Source: CAYOPZ01 sp964406005
Lineage (GTDB): Bacteria; Bacteroidota; Bacteroidia; Bacteroidales; SM23-62
Length of the DNA stretch: 64,000 bases
Direction of reading: 5' to 3'
Assembly: GCA_964406005.1 (NCBI GenBank)
Contig: CAYOPZ010000010.1
Coordinates: 24,632 to 88,631, forward strand
Made by a program: the position numbers and the translations under genes. The notes below the pieces were generated by a model. The model was given only the letters and a program-made list of their open reading frames with translations. It had not been told where the DNA came from and made no database searches. Positions 7,982 through 16,002 of the stretch are shown here, one piece after another; within the stretch, counting starts at the first letter, position 1, and every line of letters begins with the position of its first letter.

Positions 7982-10441
7982 ATGAAAATTGTACATTTGC
8001 CGAGACGGACAATTAAGGGAATATCCATCATCAGACCTATGATTCCGACAAGGAGAATTATTGTATCTTCCATCCTGTTTCCGGCTGCTTTTCTGTTACT
8101 GTCTTACAGCCAGATAAATAAGAACGGACAGATACCGTTGCCAGGCCTGCCGGAAAATCTCAGCAATTATTACATGTTGTATCCCCAGCAAAAGGTATAT
8201 CTGCACCTGGACAAACTTGCCTATCAGGCAGGTGAGACATTATGGTACAGGGCATACCTTGTGGATGCACGAACCCATAAGCCGGATACCATCAGTAAAA
8301 ACCTTATCGTGGAACTTGTAAATTCGTTCGGCCAGATCAGCATGATACAGCAGTTGAAACTCAGCAGGGGGTTCAGCAACGGCGATTTCATGCTTCCCGA
8401 TACCCTGCCCGAAGGTCTGTACCAGATCAAAGCTTATACCAACTGGATGAGAAATTTCGGGGAAGCGTATTTTTACAGCAGGGAAGTCAATATCTGGAAC
8501 CCGGAACATGCGATAAATCTTTACCGTGACGACAAGCTGGCCAATAAAAGATTTAAAAGAAAAAGCCAGCGGAAAGCAGGCAAGTGGGATGTGCAATTCT
8601 TTCCGGAAGGGGGATATCTTGTGGAAGGGCTCAGCAGCATGATCGGCTTTAAAGCCATGAATGAGCTCGGCCTGGGCATAGACGTATCAGGCGACATTGT
8701 AAATAAAAAGAACCGGAAAGTAGCGTCGTTGAACAGTTTGCACCTGGGAATGGGTGTATTCAGCCTGACTCCCGAACCCGGCGAAAAATATTTCGCCCAG
8801 ATCAGGGGAGAGGACGGGAAGAAAACCCGTTTCGCCCTGCCTGAAGCTCTGAAAACAGGGTATGTGCTGAATGTGACGAATCCATATGATTCCCTTATCC
8901 GTGTCAGGGTCAGGAGTAATCTCCCGGATGATCCGGTATTCCTGGTCTGTCATATCAGGGGACAGCTGATACACACGGGAGAATATCAGATCAGCGGCGG
9001 GAATGCGAACATTGAAATTCCCCTGGTCAATGTTCCGGAAGGCATCATGCACATCACCCTTTTTGACACAAAGCGGGAGCCACGGTGTGAGCGACTTGTA
9101 TTTGTAAGATCCGATGATCTTCTGAACCTTGACTTACAATATGAGAAAAACAATTACGGAACAAAAGAGGAGGTAAAACTGTCCCTGAAGGCAACCGATG
9201 CTCAGGGAAATCCCGTTCAGGGAAATTTTTCCCTTGCAGTTTCTGACAGGGATCTGGATAATTTTGCCGGTGATTTCCAGTCGGGAATCGTATCCAATCT
9301 CCTTCTCACCTCTGACATTCCAGGAAAGATCGAAGATCCGGATTATTACTTCCTGCAGAATGATGCCAGGACCAGGCAGGCTCTTGATGTGCTCATGATG
9401 ACCCAGGGCTGGAGAAGGTTTCTCTGGAACGACGTGATCAATGAGAACCTGATCCGGATCGATTATCCCATTCAGAATGGATTGACCGTGCATGGAGGGG
9501 TGACCAGGGAATTCCTGAAGCTGCCCCTAAAAAATCTTCCTGTCACACTGACCGTCCTGAGCGAATTCAATGATGTTTTTACAACCACGACCGACGACCA
9601 GGGCAGGTTCGTCTTCGATCTCCCCGATTACGAAGATACCATCAGCATTGAAATTACTGCACGTCGCAGGAACGGGAGGAAAAACCTGGTGATTTACATT
9701 GATGCCAGTGACCAGCCGGAAACGGAATCATTTTATTCGAGTTATTCAAGGGATATGATCGTGCAGGGTACGAACGTTATCAAACCATTGCCCGAACCGG
9801 AAGAAGATACAATGCAGTCCAGGACAGAAGGCATTTACTACCAACCCGACTTTGTTCTTGAAGTGGATGAAAACATGGGCACCTATCAAAACGTGCTCGA
9901 TATGATGAAGGGCCGTATCCCGGGAGTACAGGTTTCCGGGGACAATGTATTGATCAGGGGGACTTCATCGTTCCTCCTCAGCAATGAACCGCTTTTCCTG
10001 GTCGACAACGTACCCGTGAGTATTGACCATGTACTGTCCATGAATCCTATGGATGTGGAACGCATTGAAGTCCTTAAAGGGCCGAGTGCCGCTATTTACG
10101 GATCAAGAGGATCCAACGGAGTCATTGCGATCTTCACGAAGCAGGGAAGGTTTTTGATCAAGGGAAAGCTGGATTTCGATATGCTGGGCTACCATCATCC
10201 CCGCGAATTTTATTCCCCAAGATACGGAACAGGATTTGACAATATGATCGAGGATTTCAGGTCCTGTCTCTACTGGAAACCGGAAATACGCACAGATAAA
10301 GAAGGCAGGGCGGAGGTTTCCTTCTTCAATTCGGAAAAAACGGGAAGGTACTTTATCGTAGTGGAAGGGATTACGGATGAAGGTCGGATCGGAAGCAGTG
10401 AAAGATCATACACGGTCAGAAATTCCGGTTCTGGCACCTGA
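7982..10441 (+). CDS. MG2-like / TonB-dependent receptor plug-domain surface protein
   Basis: 819 residues. An in-frame ATG at 8039 gives a cleaner signal peptide (RRIIVSSILFPAAFLLLSYS) than the first ATG at 7982 and may be the true start. The N-terminal part has the macroglobulin-like motif VYLHLDKLAYQAGETLWYRA found in large Bacteroidota envelope proteins; the middle holds beta-sandwich repeats (a carboxypeptidase-regulatory-like stretch near 510-570). Residues about 625-715 form a TonB plug: NVLDMMKGRIPGVQV, then LFLVDNVPV and VERIEVLKGPSAAIYGSRG. There is no C-terminal 22-strand barrel, so it cannot be a transporter on its own. It may act with a separate partner or in surface assembly. 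The 3' end overlaps the convergent STAS gene by 36 bases. Confidence 0.8.
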   Translation: MKIVHLPRRTIKGISIIRPMIPTRRIIVSSILFPAAFLLLSYSQINKNGQIPLPGLPENLSNYYMLYPQQKVYLHLDKLAYQAGETLWYRAYLVDARTHKPDTISKNLIVELVNSFGQISMIQQLKLSRGFSNGDFMLPDTLPEGLYQIKAYTNWMRNFGEAYFYSREVNIWNPEHAINLYRDDKLANKRFKRKSQRKAGKWDVQFFPEGGYLVEGLSSMIGFKAMNELGLGIDVSGDIVNKKNRKVASLNSLHLGMGVFSLTPEPGEKYFAQIRGEDGKKTRFALPEALKTGYVLNVTNPYDSLIRVRVRSNLPDDPVFLVCHIRGQLIHTGEYQISGGNANIEIPLVNVPEGIMHITLFDTKREPRCERLVFVRSDDLLNLDLQYEKNNYGTKEEVKLSLKATDAQGNPVQGNFSLAVSDRDLDNFAGDFQSGIVSNLLLTSDIPGKIEDPDYYFLQNDARTRQALDVLMMTQGWRRFLWNDVINENLIRIDYPIQNGLTVHGGVTREFLKLPLKNLPVTLTVLSEFNDVFTTTTDDQGRFVFDLPDYEDTISIEITARRRNGRKNLVIYIDASDQPETESFYSSYSRDMIVQGTNVIKPLPEPEEDTMQSRTEGIYYQPDFVLEVDENMGTYQNVLDMMKGRIPGVQVSGDNVLIRGTSSFLLSNEPLFLVDNVPVSIDHVLSMNPMDVERIEVLKGPSAAIYGSRGSNGVIAIFTKQGRFLIKGKLDFDMLGYHHPREFYSPRYGTGFDNMIEDFRSCLYWKPEIRTDKEGRAEVSFFNSEKTGRYFIVVEGITDEGRIGSSERSYTVRNSGSGT

Positions 10442-10765
10442 AAACATCTCTGTTTTTACAGGGTCGATTTCAAAGAATATCTTCAGCTTCATAAGCTTCA
10501 GAAGTTCGTATACTTCCTGGGATACATCGGATATCCGGAACCTGCTGTTATTTTTCTCCGCCTGGCCGACTACTTCCATAATGGCCTTAAAACCCGAACT
10601 GTCGATAAACTGAATGCCCTCCATACTGAGTTCAACCTCGTTTCCCGGAGTGGAGACATACCTCGACAATTCTTCCCGGAGTTCATCAGCTATCAATGTA
10701 TTTAGCCTGCGGGTCTTGAAAAATGAAATTCTGTGAAAATTGTCTTTGCTGCGTACTTTCAGCAT
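10406..10765 (-). CDS. STAS-domain protein (anti-sigma factor antagonist-like)
   Basis: 119 residues forming one STAS domain (about 1-105): the strand VELSMEGIQFIDSSGFKAIM contains the conserved DSSG loop, where the Ser (around residue 57) is the usual phosphorylation site in SpoIIAA/RsbV-like proteins. Such proteins bind an anti-sigma kinase when unphosphorylated. No kinase or phosphatase partner is adjacent. A SiaB-like kinase at 55.7-56.3 kb is one possible partner, but this is only inference. The C-terminal 12 codons overlap the convergent TonB-plug gene. Confidence 0.75.
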   Translation of the reverse strand: MLKVRSKDNFHRISFFKTRRLNTLIADELREELSRYVSTPGNEVELSMEGIQFIDSSGFKAIMEVVGQAEKNNSRFRISDVSQEVYELLKLMKLKIFFEIDPVKTEMFSGARTGISDRV

Positions 10766-10870
10766 TTACAGTGCAATTGAAACAATGCTCGAAAATTATA
10801 ATCATTAAATGACTTGGCCTGCCTTTCCGGACTTAACTTTTCAACAGATTTCTGTTAATTGAAGCTCCTC

Positions 10871-10900
10871 GCAACCTTAATCTGTGATTTGCCGGCCGTC
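10871..10900 (-). repeat. Degenerate core copy of the hairpin repeat (D1)
   Basis: Read on the minus strand it contains GGCAAATCACAGATTAAGG and then GTTGC, matching the core of the full copies at 10913-10978 and 11034-11106 but without clear long arms. A short CTCCT (10865-10869) and AGGAG (10910-10914) on either side may be the remains of the arms. It is the outermost member of the cluster upstream of the STAS gene. Confidence 0.5.
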
Positions 10901-10912
10901 AGTTCGTATAGG

Positions 10913-10978
10913 AGAAAGCAGATATAAAACCGCAGCTGGAAATCACAGATTTAAGGCTGCTCTTTATATCTGCTTTCT
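10913..10978 (+). repeat. Hairpin repeat copy A (conserved core, 16-bp perfect arms)
   Basis: Left arm 10913-10928 (AGAAAGCAGATATAAA) and right arm 10963-10978 are exact reverse complements. The 34-nt core between them (10929-10962) holds a second stem GCAGC (10932-10936) / GCTGC (10956-10960) and a third AAATC-ACA-GATTT at the tip (10940-10952). The whole unit folds into one long hairpin as ssDNA or RNA. The same core recurs in copies B, C and E, while the arms differ. It is non-coding and lies between aspS and the STAS gene. Confidence 0.85.
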
Positions 10979-10996
10979 TAAAATAGAATACAGTAA

Positions 10997-11026
10997 ACAG
11001 CCTAAAACAGGATTAACCGGCTGCGG
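10997..11026 (-). repeat. Degenerate inverted half-copy after repeat A (D2)
   Basis: On the minus strand this reads CCGCAGCCGG then a diverged middle and GGCTGT, i.e. the ends of the core are kept but the AAATCACAGATTT centre is lost. It follows copy A after an AT-rich spacer of about 18 bases and is in inverted orientation, so A plus D2 form a unit with inverted ends beginning ACCGCAGC and finishing GGCTGCGG. Confidence 0.55.
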
Positions 11027-11033
11027 ATTCATA

Positions 11034-11106
11034 TATGATCAGATCCTGTGAAACCGCAACCGACAAATCACAGATTTAATGTTGCTCTTCACAGGATCTG
11101 ATCATA
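11034..11106 (+). repeat. Hairpin repeat copy B (19-bp perfect arms, covarying inner stem)
   Basis: Left arm 11034-11052 and right arm 11088-11106 are perfect reverse complements (TATGATCAGATCCTGTGAA and its complement). The 35-nt core (11053-11087) keeps the central AAATCACAGATTT of copy A. The inner stem is GCAAC (11056-11060) / GTTGC (11081-11085), a compensatory G-C to A-T change relative to GCAGC/GCTGC in copy A. The arms differ from those of copy A at most positions yet are fully paired. Confidence 0.85.
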
Positions 11107-11121
11107 CTGAATACATAAAAA

Positions 11122-11150
11122 TAGCTTGAAGCAAGATTTCCAGCTGCGGT
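11122..11150 (-). repeat. Degenerate inverted half-copy after repeat B (D3)
   Basis: On the minus strand it starts ACCGCAGCTGGAAATC, identical to the start of the full core, then diverges (TTGCTTCA) and ends with AGCTA. It follows copy B after an AT-rich spacer (CTGAATACATAAAAA), repeating the arrangement seen after copy A and at 47.4-47.5 kb. Confidence 0.6.
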
Positions 11151-11156
11151 TACATG

Positions 11157-11228
11157 CCTGACCGGATCACGGGAAAAGCAGCCTTAAATCTGTGATTTCC
11201 AGCTGCGGGTTCACGTGATCCGGTCAGG
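11157..11228 (-). repeat. Hairpin repeat copy C, abutting the aspS stop codon
   Basis: In inverted orientation relative to A and B. Arms 11157-11171 and 11214-11228 pair perfectly over 15 bp (CCTGACCGGATCACG) and continue for three more pairs after one mismatch. The core 11176-11209 read on the minus strand is the same 34-nt sequence as copy A apart from its first and last bases. The hairpin ends two bases from the aspS stop codon, so it would lie at the 3' end of the aspS transcript and could act as an RNA-end structure or terminator; there is no long T-run after it. Confidence 0.8.
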
Positions 11229-11230
11229 AT

Positions 11231-12979
11231 TCATTTCTTAAGTGCCAGCCCGAGTTCGTCAAGCTGCTGCTGTGAAGCAGGGGAAGGACTGTCGATCATG
11301 ACATCCCGGCCGGAATTGTTCTTTGGAAACGCAATCACATCCCGTATGGAATCGAGCCCGGCAAAAAGCGCCACCCAGCGGTCGAATCCGAAGGCAATAC
11401 CTCCATGCGGAGGAGCTCCGTAACGAAATGCATTCATCAGGAATCCGAATTTCTCGCTGGCATCCTCCTGGGTAAAACCCAGGTTCCTGAACATCCGTTT
11501 CTGAAGATTCTCATCATGGATCCGGATGGAGCCCCCGCCAATCTCGATCCCGTTGATCACCAGGTCATATGCATTCGCATGTACTTTCCCGGGATCGGTG
11601 TCGAACAATTCCAGGTCTTCCACTTTCGGCGAGGTAAAGGGATGGTGCATGGCATGGTACCTGCCGGATTCCTCGTCCCATTCCAGCAAAGGGAAGTCCA
11701 CAACCCACAGGGGGATATATGTATCCTTGCCTCTCAGTCCGAGCCTTTCGCCCATTTCAAGTCTCAGCTCGGATAAGGCATTGAGCGTGGATGACCTTCC
11801 TCCTGCCAGGATCAGCAGAAGATCTCCGGGAACGGCTTTCAATGCTTCCATCCATTTCCTGATCTCATCCGGACCGTAAAATTTGTCCACGCTGGACTGA
11901 ATGCTTCCGTCCCCGTTGTATTTTGCATAGATCAATCCCCCGGCACCGATCTGGGGACGGCTGACAAATTCCGTCAGCTCGTCGATCTGCTTCCTTGACC
12001 AGGAAGCACAATCCTTTGCACAGACTCCTCCGGTATATTCAGCATTGTCAAATATCCGGAATCCCTTCCCCCTGACCAGGGACGAGATTTCTCCGATCTT
12101 CATTTCAAAGCGGAGATCGGGCTTGTCCGTACCATACTCTGCAATGGCCTGCTCATAGGGCATCTTAACGAATGATTCTTCGATCTCCACATCCAGCACC
12201 GTACGGAACAGATGTTTTGCAAGACCCTCGAAAGTATCCAGCACATCGTCCCGCTCCACGAAAGACATTTCGCAATCGATCTGGGTAAATTCCGGCTGCC
12301 GGTCTGCCCGCAGGTCTTCATCCCTGAAACACTTCACGATCTGGAAATACCTGTCATATCCTGCCACCATCAGCAGCTGCTTGAATGTCTGGGGAGACTG
12401 CGGGAGCGCGTAGAACTGTCCTTCATTCATCCTGGACGGAACGATGAAGTCCCTGGCCCCTTCGGGTGTCGTTTTGATCAGAAATGGCGTTTCCACTTCA
12501 AAAAATCCTTGGGAGTCGAGGTATCTTCTGACCTCCTGTGCCATTTTATGGCGGAGATGCATATTTTTCATCAGTGGGGGCCTGCGCAAATCAAGATACC
12601 GGTATTTCATCCTCAGGTCTTCTCCTCCGTCGGTATTGTTTTCTATGGTAAAAGGAGGTGTTTCCGACGGATTGAGCACCCGGAGATCCTTCACTGTGAT
12701 CTCAATATCCCCTGTAGCCATTTTAGGATTCTTATTGCTGCGCCCGGCAACTTTCCCGCTTGCAGATACGACGAATTCACGTCCGAGTTTTCGCGCTTGT
12801 TCACAAAGCTTCCTGTCTTCGTCCATGTTGAAAACCAACTGGGTTACTCCGTAGCGGTCCCTCAGGTCCACAAAGGTCATCCCTCCCAGGTTCCTTGTCC
12901 TCTGCACCCAACCGCTCAGCGTGACCGCTTTTCCGGAATCCTTCTGTCTCAGTTCTCCGCAGGTATGTGTTCTGTACAT
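11231..12979 (-). CDS. aspS: Aspartyl-tRNA synthetase
   Basis: 582 residues, the bacterial type with an N-terminal OB anticodon-binding domain (about 1-105), class II catalytic core, and the inserted GAD domain (about 290-420). Motif 2 FRDEDLRADRQPEFTQID is near residue 220 and motif 3 GIAFGFDRWVAL near 525. The enzyme charges tRNA-Asp in the cytoplasm. The start MYRTHTCGELR is the expected conserved opening. It is divergent from tadA with a 60-base shared upstream region, and its 3' side is occupied by the hairpin repeats. Confidence 0.97.
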   Translation of the reverse strand: MYRTHTCGELRQKDSGKAVTLSGWVQRTRNLGGMTFVDLRDRYGVTQLVFNMDEDRKLCEQARKLGREFVVSASGKVAGRSNKNPKMATGDIEITVKDLRVLNPSETPPFTIENNTDGGEDLRMKYRYLDLRRPPLMKNMHLRHKMAQEVRRYLDSQGFFEVETPFLIKTTPEGARDFIVPSRMNEGQFYALPQSPQTFKQLLMVAGYDRYFQIVKCFRDEDLRADRQPEFTQIDCEMSFVERDDVLDTFEGLAKHLFRTVLDVEIEESFVKMPYEQAIAEYGTDKPDLRFEMKIGEISSLVRGKGFRIFDNAEYTGGVCAKDCASWSRKQIDELTEFVSRPQIGAGGLIYAKYNGDGSIQSSVDKFYGPDEIRKWMEALKAVPGDLLLILAGGRSSTLNALSELRLEMGERLGLRGKDTYIPLWVVDFPLLEWDEESGRYHAMHHPFTSPKVEDLELFDTDPGKVHANAYDLVINGIEIGGGSIRIHDENLQKRMFRNLGFTQEDASEKFGFLMNAFRYGAPPHGGIAFGFDRWVALFAGLDSIRDVIAFPKNNSGRDVMIDSPSPASQQQLDELGLALKK

Positions 12980-13039
12980 TTCTGTAGTTGTTAGATTTCT
13001 TTATTATTTTGCGAAATTAACAAGAAAAGGGAACAATGC

Positions 13040-13489
13040 ATGACCTACCCGATCTTCTCTGACGAGTATTTTATGAATGAGGCCCTGAAGGAGGCACGCA
13101 GGGCCGGGGAAGAGGATGAAATTCCGGTGGGCGCCGTCATCGTGGAGGACAGGAAAATCATTGCCAGGGCCCACAATCAGACGGAAACCCTGCATGATGT
13201 AACCGCCCATGCCGAAATGCTGGCCATTACTTCAGCCGCCAACAGCCTCGGCACAAAATACCTGGATCAATGCACCTTGTATGTCACCCTCGAACCCTGT
13301 GTCATGTGCGGAGCCGCATCAGCATTGGCCCGGATCGGCAGGATCGTTTACGGGGCAAAAGATCCGAAAGCCGGATATGGTAAGATCATTCAGGATATAC
13401 TCCATCCGAAAACAAAGATCAGGGCAGGCATTCTTGAAGAGGAATGTGCAATCCTTCTCAAGGATTTTTTCCGGGGGAAAAGAAACTGA
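13040..13489 (+). CDS. tadA: tRNA-specific adenosine deaminase
   Basis: 149 residues of the cytidine/deoxycytidylate deaminase fold. The zinc-binding and catalytic signature is complete: HAEMLAI (His and Glu near residues 56-58) and PCVMCGAA (the two Cys near 87 and 90). TadA converts A34 to inosine in tRNA-Arg(ACG) so that one tRNA reads several CGN codons. The N-terminus carries MNEALKEARRAGEEDEIPVGAV, typical of the family (quoted piecewise: EIPVGAVIV is the key strand). An ATG four bases upstream is out of frame. It runs towards aroA and the stops are adjacent. Confidence 0.9.
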   Translation: MTYPIFSDEYFMNEALKEARRAGEEDEIPVGAVIVEDRKIIARAHNQTETLHDVTAHAEMLAITSAANSLGTKYLDQCTLYVTLEPCVMCGAASALARIGRIVYGAKDPKAGYGKIIQDILHPKTKIRAGILEEECAILLKDFFRGKRN

Positions 13490-14722
13490 TCAGCCCTCCC
13501 TGATTTCAAAACCGGCGCCTGCAAGATCTTCCCAGAACCCGGGATAGGATTTCCGTACTACATCCGGATCTTCTATTGCCAGATGCGGAAATTTCATGCA
13601 GGCCGGAGCAAATGCCATGGCCATGCGGTGATCCTCGTAGGTTCGAATGAGCGGTTCGGGAGCGGGTTTGCATCTGCGGTTACCGTCCCAGCGAATCCAC
13701 CGCCCCTCGGGATCTGCCGAAATCACGATACCCAGCTTCTGCAGTTCCATGCCCAGGGCACGGATCCTGTCGGTTTCCTTGATGAGCAGGGTCCGTGTCC
13801 CCGTAAATGAAAAGGGCCTCGCCGTCAAGCCGCATACCACGGCCATGGTCTGTACAAGATCCGGATTGTCAGTGAAATCATATTCGAATTTTAAGACCGC
13901 CGGTGCATCCCTGCTCAGCATCACACCGTCTTGCGAAAAGCCGGTGACCACACCGAAGGGTCTGAACAACTCCGCGAGCACGGAATCCCCCTGGTAACTG
14001 GCCTGTTTCAACCCGGACAGCCTCAAGTGTACATTATCCGACAGGGCTGCCAAGGCATACCAGTAACCGGCCGCACTCCAGTCGGATTCTACCGTCGCAG
14101 CCACACCCTTAAAGCTTGCCGGCGGGATGCCAATGGTATTCCCGGAAAATTCAACGGAGAGGCCAAAATCTCTCATCAGTTTCATTGTCAACCGGATATA
14201 AGAGGATGAGACCATTTCATTTACCAGTTGTATGGTAAGGCCTTCCTCAAGTGAGGGAGCGATCATCATCAGGGCGCTTATGAACTGGCTGCTGATACTG
14301 CTGTCAATCGAGATCTGCCCTCCCCTGATTTTTTTCCCCCGGATCCTGAGCGGAGGATAACCTTTCCTGTCCAGGTATGAAATCTCCGCACCGGCATCCT
14401 TCAGGGCATCAACCAGCTGACCGATAGGCCGGTTCTGCATGCGCTGAGAACCCGTGAGAATACGCCGCCCCTCCTTTATGCTGAAATAGGCCGTTAAAAA
14501 CCGCATGGCCGTTCCGGCATGACCGATGTCGATCACCTCGTCCCGGCTTTTTAATGCAGCCTGCATGACAAGTGTATCATCACTGTCTGACAGGTTCCCG
14601 AGTTCCCCCGGCCTGGTTGCCAGCGAATTCAAGATCAACAGGCGGTTGCTGATGGATTTCGAAGGGGGAAGCTTGACTTCTCCGATGATGTCAGGCGTCT
14701 CTTTGGCAAGCTGGATCCGCAT
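13490..14722 (-). CDS. aroA: 3-phosphoshikimate 1-carboxyvinyltransferase (EPSP synthase)
   Basis: 410 residues of the two-lobed EPSP synthase fold. Visible family motifs are LPPSKSISNRLLIL near the N-terminus (shikimate-3-phosphate and PEP contacts), GHAGTAMRFLTAYF (close to the usual GNAGTAMR, with His in place of Asn), LLIKETDRI and YEDHRMAMA near the C-terminus. It joins PEP to shikimate-3-phosphate in the sixth step of the shikimate pathway towards chorismate. Slightly shorter than the usual 425-440 residues. No other aro gene is adjacent. A candidate -7 box lies about 27 bases upstream of the start. Confidence 0.93.
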   Translation of the reverse strand: MRIQLAKETPDIIGEVKLPPSKSISNRLLILNSLATRPGELGNLSDSDDTLVMQAALKSRDEVIDIGHAGTAMRFLTAYFSIKEGRRILTGSQRMQNRPIGQLVDALKDAGAEISYLDRKGYPPLRIRGKKIRGGQISIDSSISSQFISALMMIAPSLEEGLTIQLVNEMVSSSYIRLTMKLMRDFGLSVEFSGNTIGIPPASFKGVAATVESDWSAAGYWYALAALSDNVHLRLSGLKQASYQGDSVLAELFRPFGVVTGFSQDGVMLSRDAPAVLKFEYDFTDNPDLVQTMAVVCGLTARPFSFTGTRTLLIKETDRIRALGMELQKLGIVISADPEGRWIRWDGNRRCKPAPEPLIRTYEDHRMAMAFAPACMKFPHLAIEDPDVVRKSYPGFWEDLAGAGFEIREG

Positions 14723-14748
14723 ACGGTAAAAAGTTCATTCTGCCCGGT

Positions 14749-14756
14749 CAAATGTA
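14749..14756 (-). promoter_or_regulatory. Candidate -7 box for aroA
   Basis: On the minus strand this is TACATTTG, fitting the Bacteroidota -7 consensus TAnnTTTG. No good TTTG is seen at the -33 distance, so support is partial. It would place the transcript start roughly 20 bases before the aroA ATG. Confidence 0.35.
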
Positions 14757-14838
14757 TGAATTTTAACCGGAATTGATCTTTGTCATGGATTTTTTAACTG
14801 AAGGTTATTAATTTGTTTTCGATAGAAATCAGGCATTT

Positions 14839-16002
14839 ATGACTTCATTCACCAGCACGGAAATTGCTTTCAGGATGAAAACCGACCGGGAACTCCGCAG
14901 AGCACTTATCCTGTTCAGGGCAATCTCGAGCAGGACCCTGGTGAAGATAGGCGGATGGCTTTCGGGATTTGCCATCGTAGTCCGCTTTCCACTGAACTGG
15001 ATCGTAAAACCAACCATATACAGCCATTTCTGCGGCGGAGAGACCATTGAAGACTGTTTTCCAGTGGTTCAAAAGCTTTCCCGGTACAATATCCAATCCG
15101 TCCTGGATTATTCGGTCGAAGGAAAGGAAAATACCCGGGAGATTGAAGCTGCCCTGGAGGAAACCCTGAAAACCATCGTAAACGCCGCAGGCAATGAAAA
15201 CATACCGTTTGCCGTCTTTAAACCGACTGCCTTCTCTGTCAGTGCTGTCCTGGAGAAGAAAGGCTCCGGTGCGGAACTGACCCAGAGCGAACAGGAAGAA
15301 AGCGATCGTTTCCGCAGGCGCGTTGACAGGCTTTGCAAAACTGCTTTCGAAAACAATGTCCGGATAATGATCGATGCCGAAGAGATATGCTACCAGGATT
15401 TCATTGACGACGTTGCAAGGGAGATGATGGAAAAGTACAACAAGCAGATGCCGGTTGTATACAACACCTACCAGATGTACCGGCGCGACAGGCTGGAAGT
15501 GTTCAGGAAGGACCTGCAGAGAGCACGGGACAAGGGCTTTTATCTGGGCATCAAGTTCGTCCGTGGCGCATACATGGAAAAGGAAAGAGAAAGGGCCGAA
15601 CGGCTCGGACAAACTTCTCCCATACATTCCGATAAGGAAAGTACCGACAGGGCCTTCGACACGGCACTGAAGTATGCTGTGGAGAATATTGAAAAAGTTT
15701 CTATATTTAGTGGTACGCATAATGAAAAAAGCAGCCTCTGCCTGACCCGGCTCATGGAAGAATACAATATCCCGAGGAATGACGAGCGTTGTTATTTTTC
15801 ACAATTATACGGGATGAGTGATCACATCAGTTTCAACCTGGCAGATGAGGGATACAGGGTAGCCAAATACATTCCCTACGGACCGGTTCGCAGCGTGCTT
15901 CCATACCTGATCAGGCGTACCGAGGAAAATACTTCCATTGCCGGACAGACAGGCAGGGAATTGAGCCTGATCCTGGCAGAACGCAAAAGGAGAAAAGCAT
16001 AG
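14839..16002 (+). CDS. Proline dehydrogenase
   Basis: 387 residues with a TIM-barrel PRODH domain. Characteristic segments are VYNTYQMYRRD (near 205), the FAD-contacting FVRGAYMEKER (near 239) and the C-terminal PYGPVRSVLPYLIRRTEEN, with the RR pair that binds proline. It oxidises proline to pyrroline-5-carboxylate and passes electrons to quinone. It is a stand-alone PRODH, not a PutA fusion; no P5C dehydrogenase gene is nearby. The N-terminus has a hydrophobic stretch (SGFAIVVRFPLNWIVKP) compatible with membrane contact. The next gene overlaps its stop codon by one base. Confidence 0.9.
   Translation: MTSFTSTEIAFRMKTDRELRRALILFRAISSRTLVKIGGWLSGFAIVVRFPLNWIVKPTIYSHFCGGETIEDCFPVVQKLSRYNIQSVLDYSVEGKENTREIEAALEETLKTIVNAAGNENIPFAVFKPTAFSVSAVLEKKGSGAELTQSEQEESDRFRRRVDRLCKTAFENNVRIMIDAEEICYQDFIDDVAREMMEKYNKQMPVVYNTYQMYRRDRLEVFRKDLQRARDKGFYLGIKFVRGAYMEKERERAERLGQTSPIHSDKESTDRAFDTALKYAVENIEKVSIFSGTHNEKSSLCLTRLMEEYNIPRNDERCYFSQLYGMSDHISFNLADEGYRVAKYIPYGPVRSVLPYLIRRTEENTSIAGQTGRELSLILAERKRRKA

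Noticed and set aside
10861..11230. CRISPR array
   Set aside because: Repeats vary in arms, change orientation and have no unique spacers of uniform length; no cas genes are nearby.
10861..11230. Integron attC sites
   Set aside because: attC sites have conserved ends and variable centres; here the centre is conserved and the ends vary, and there is no integrase or cassette structure.
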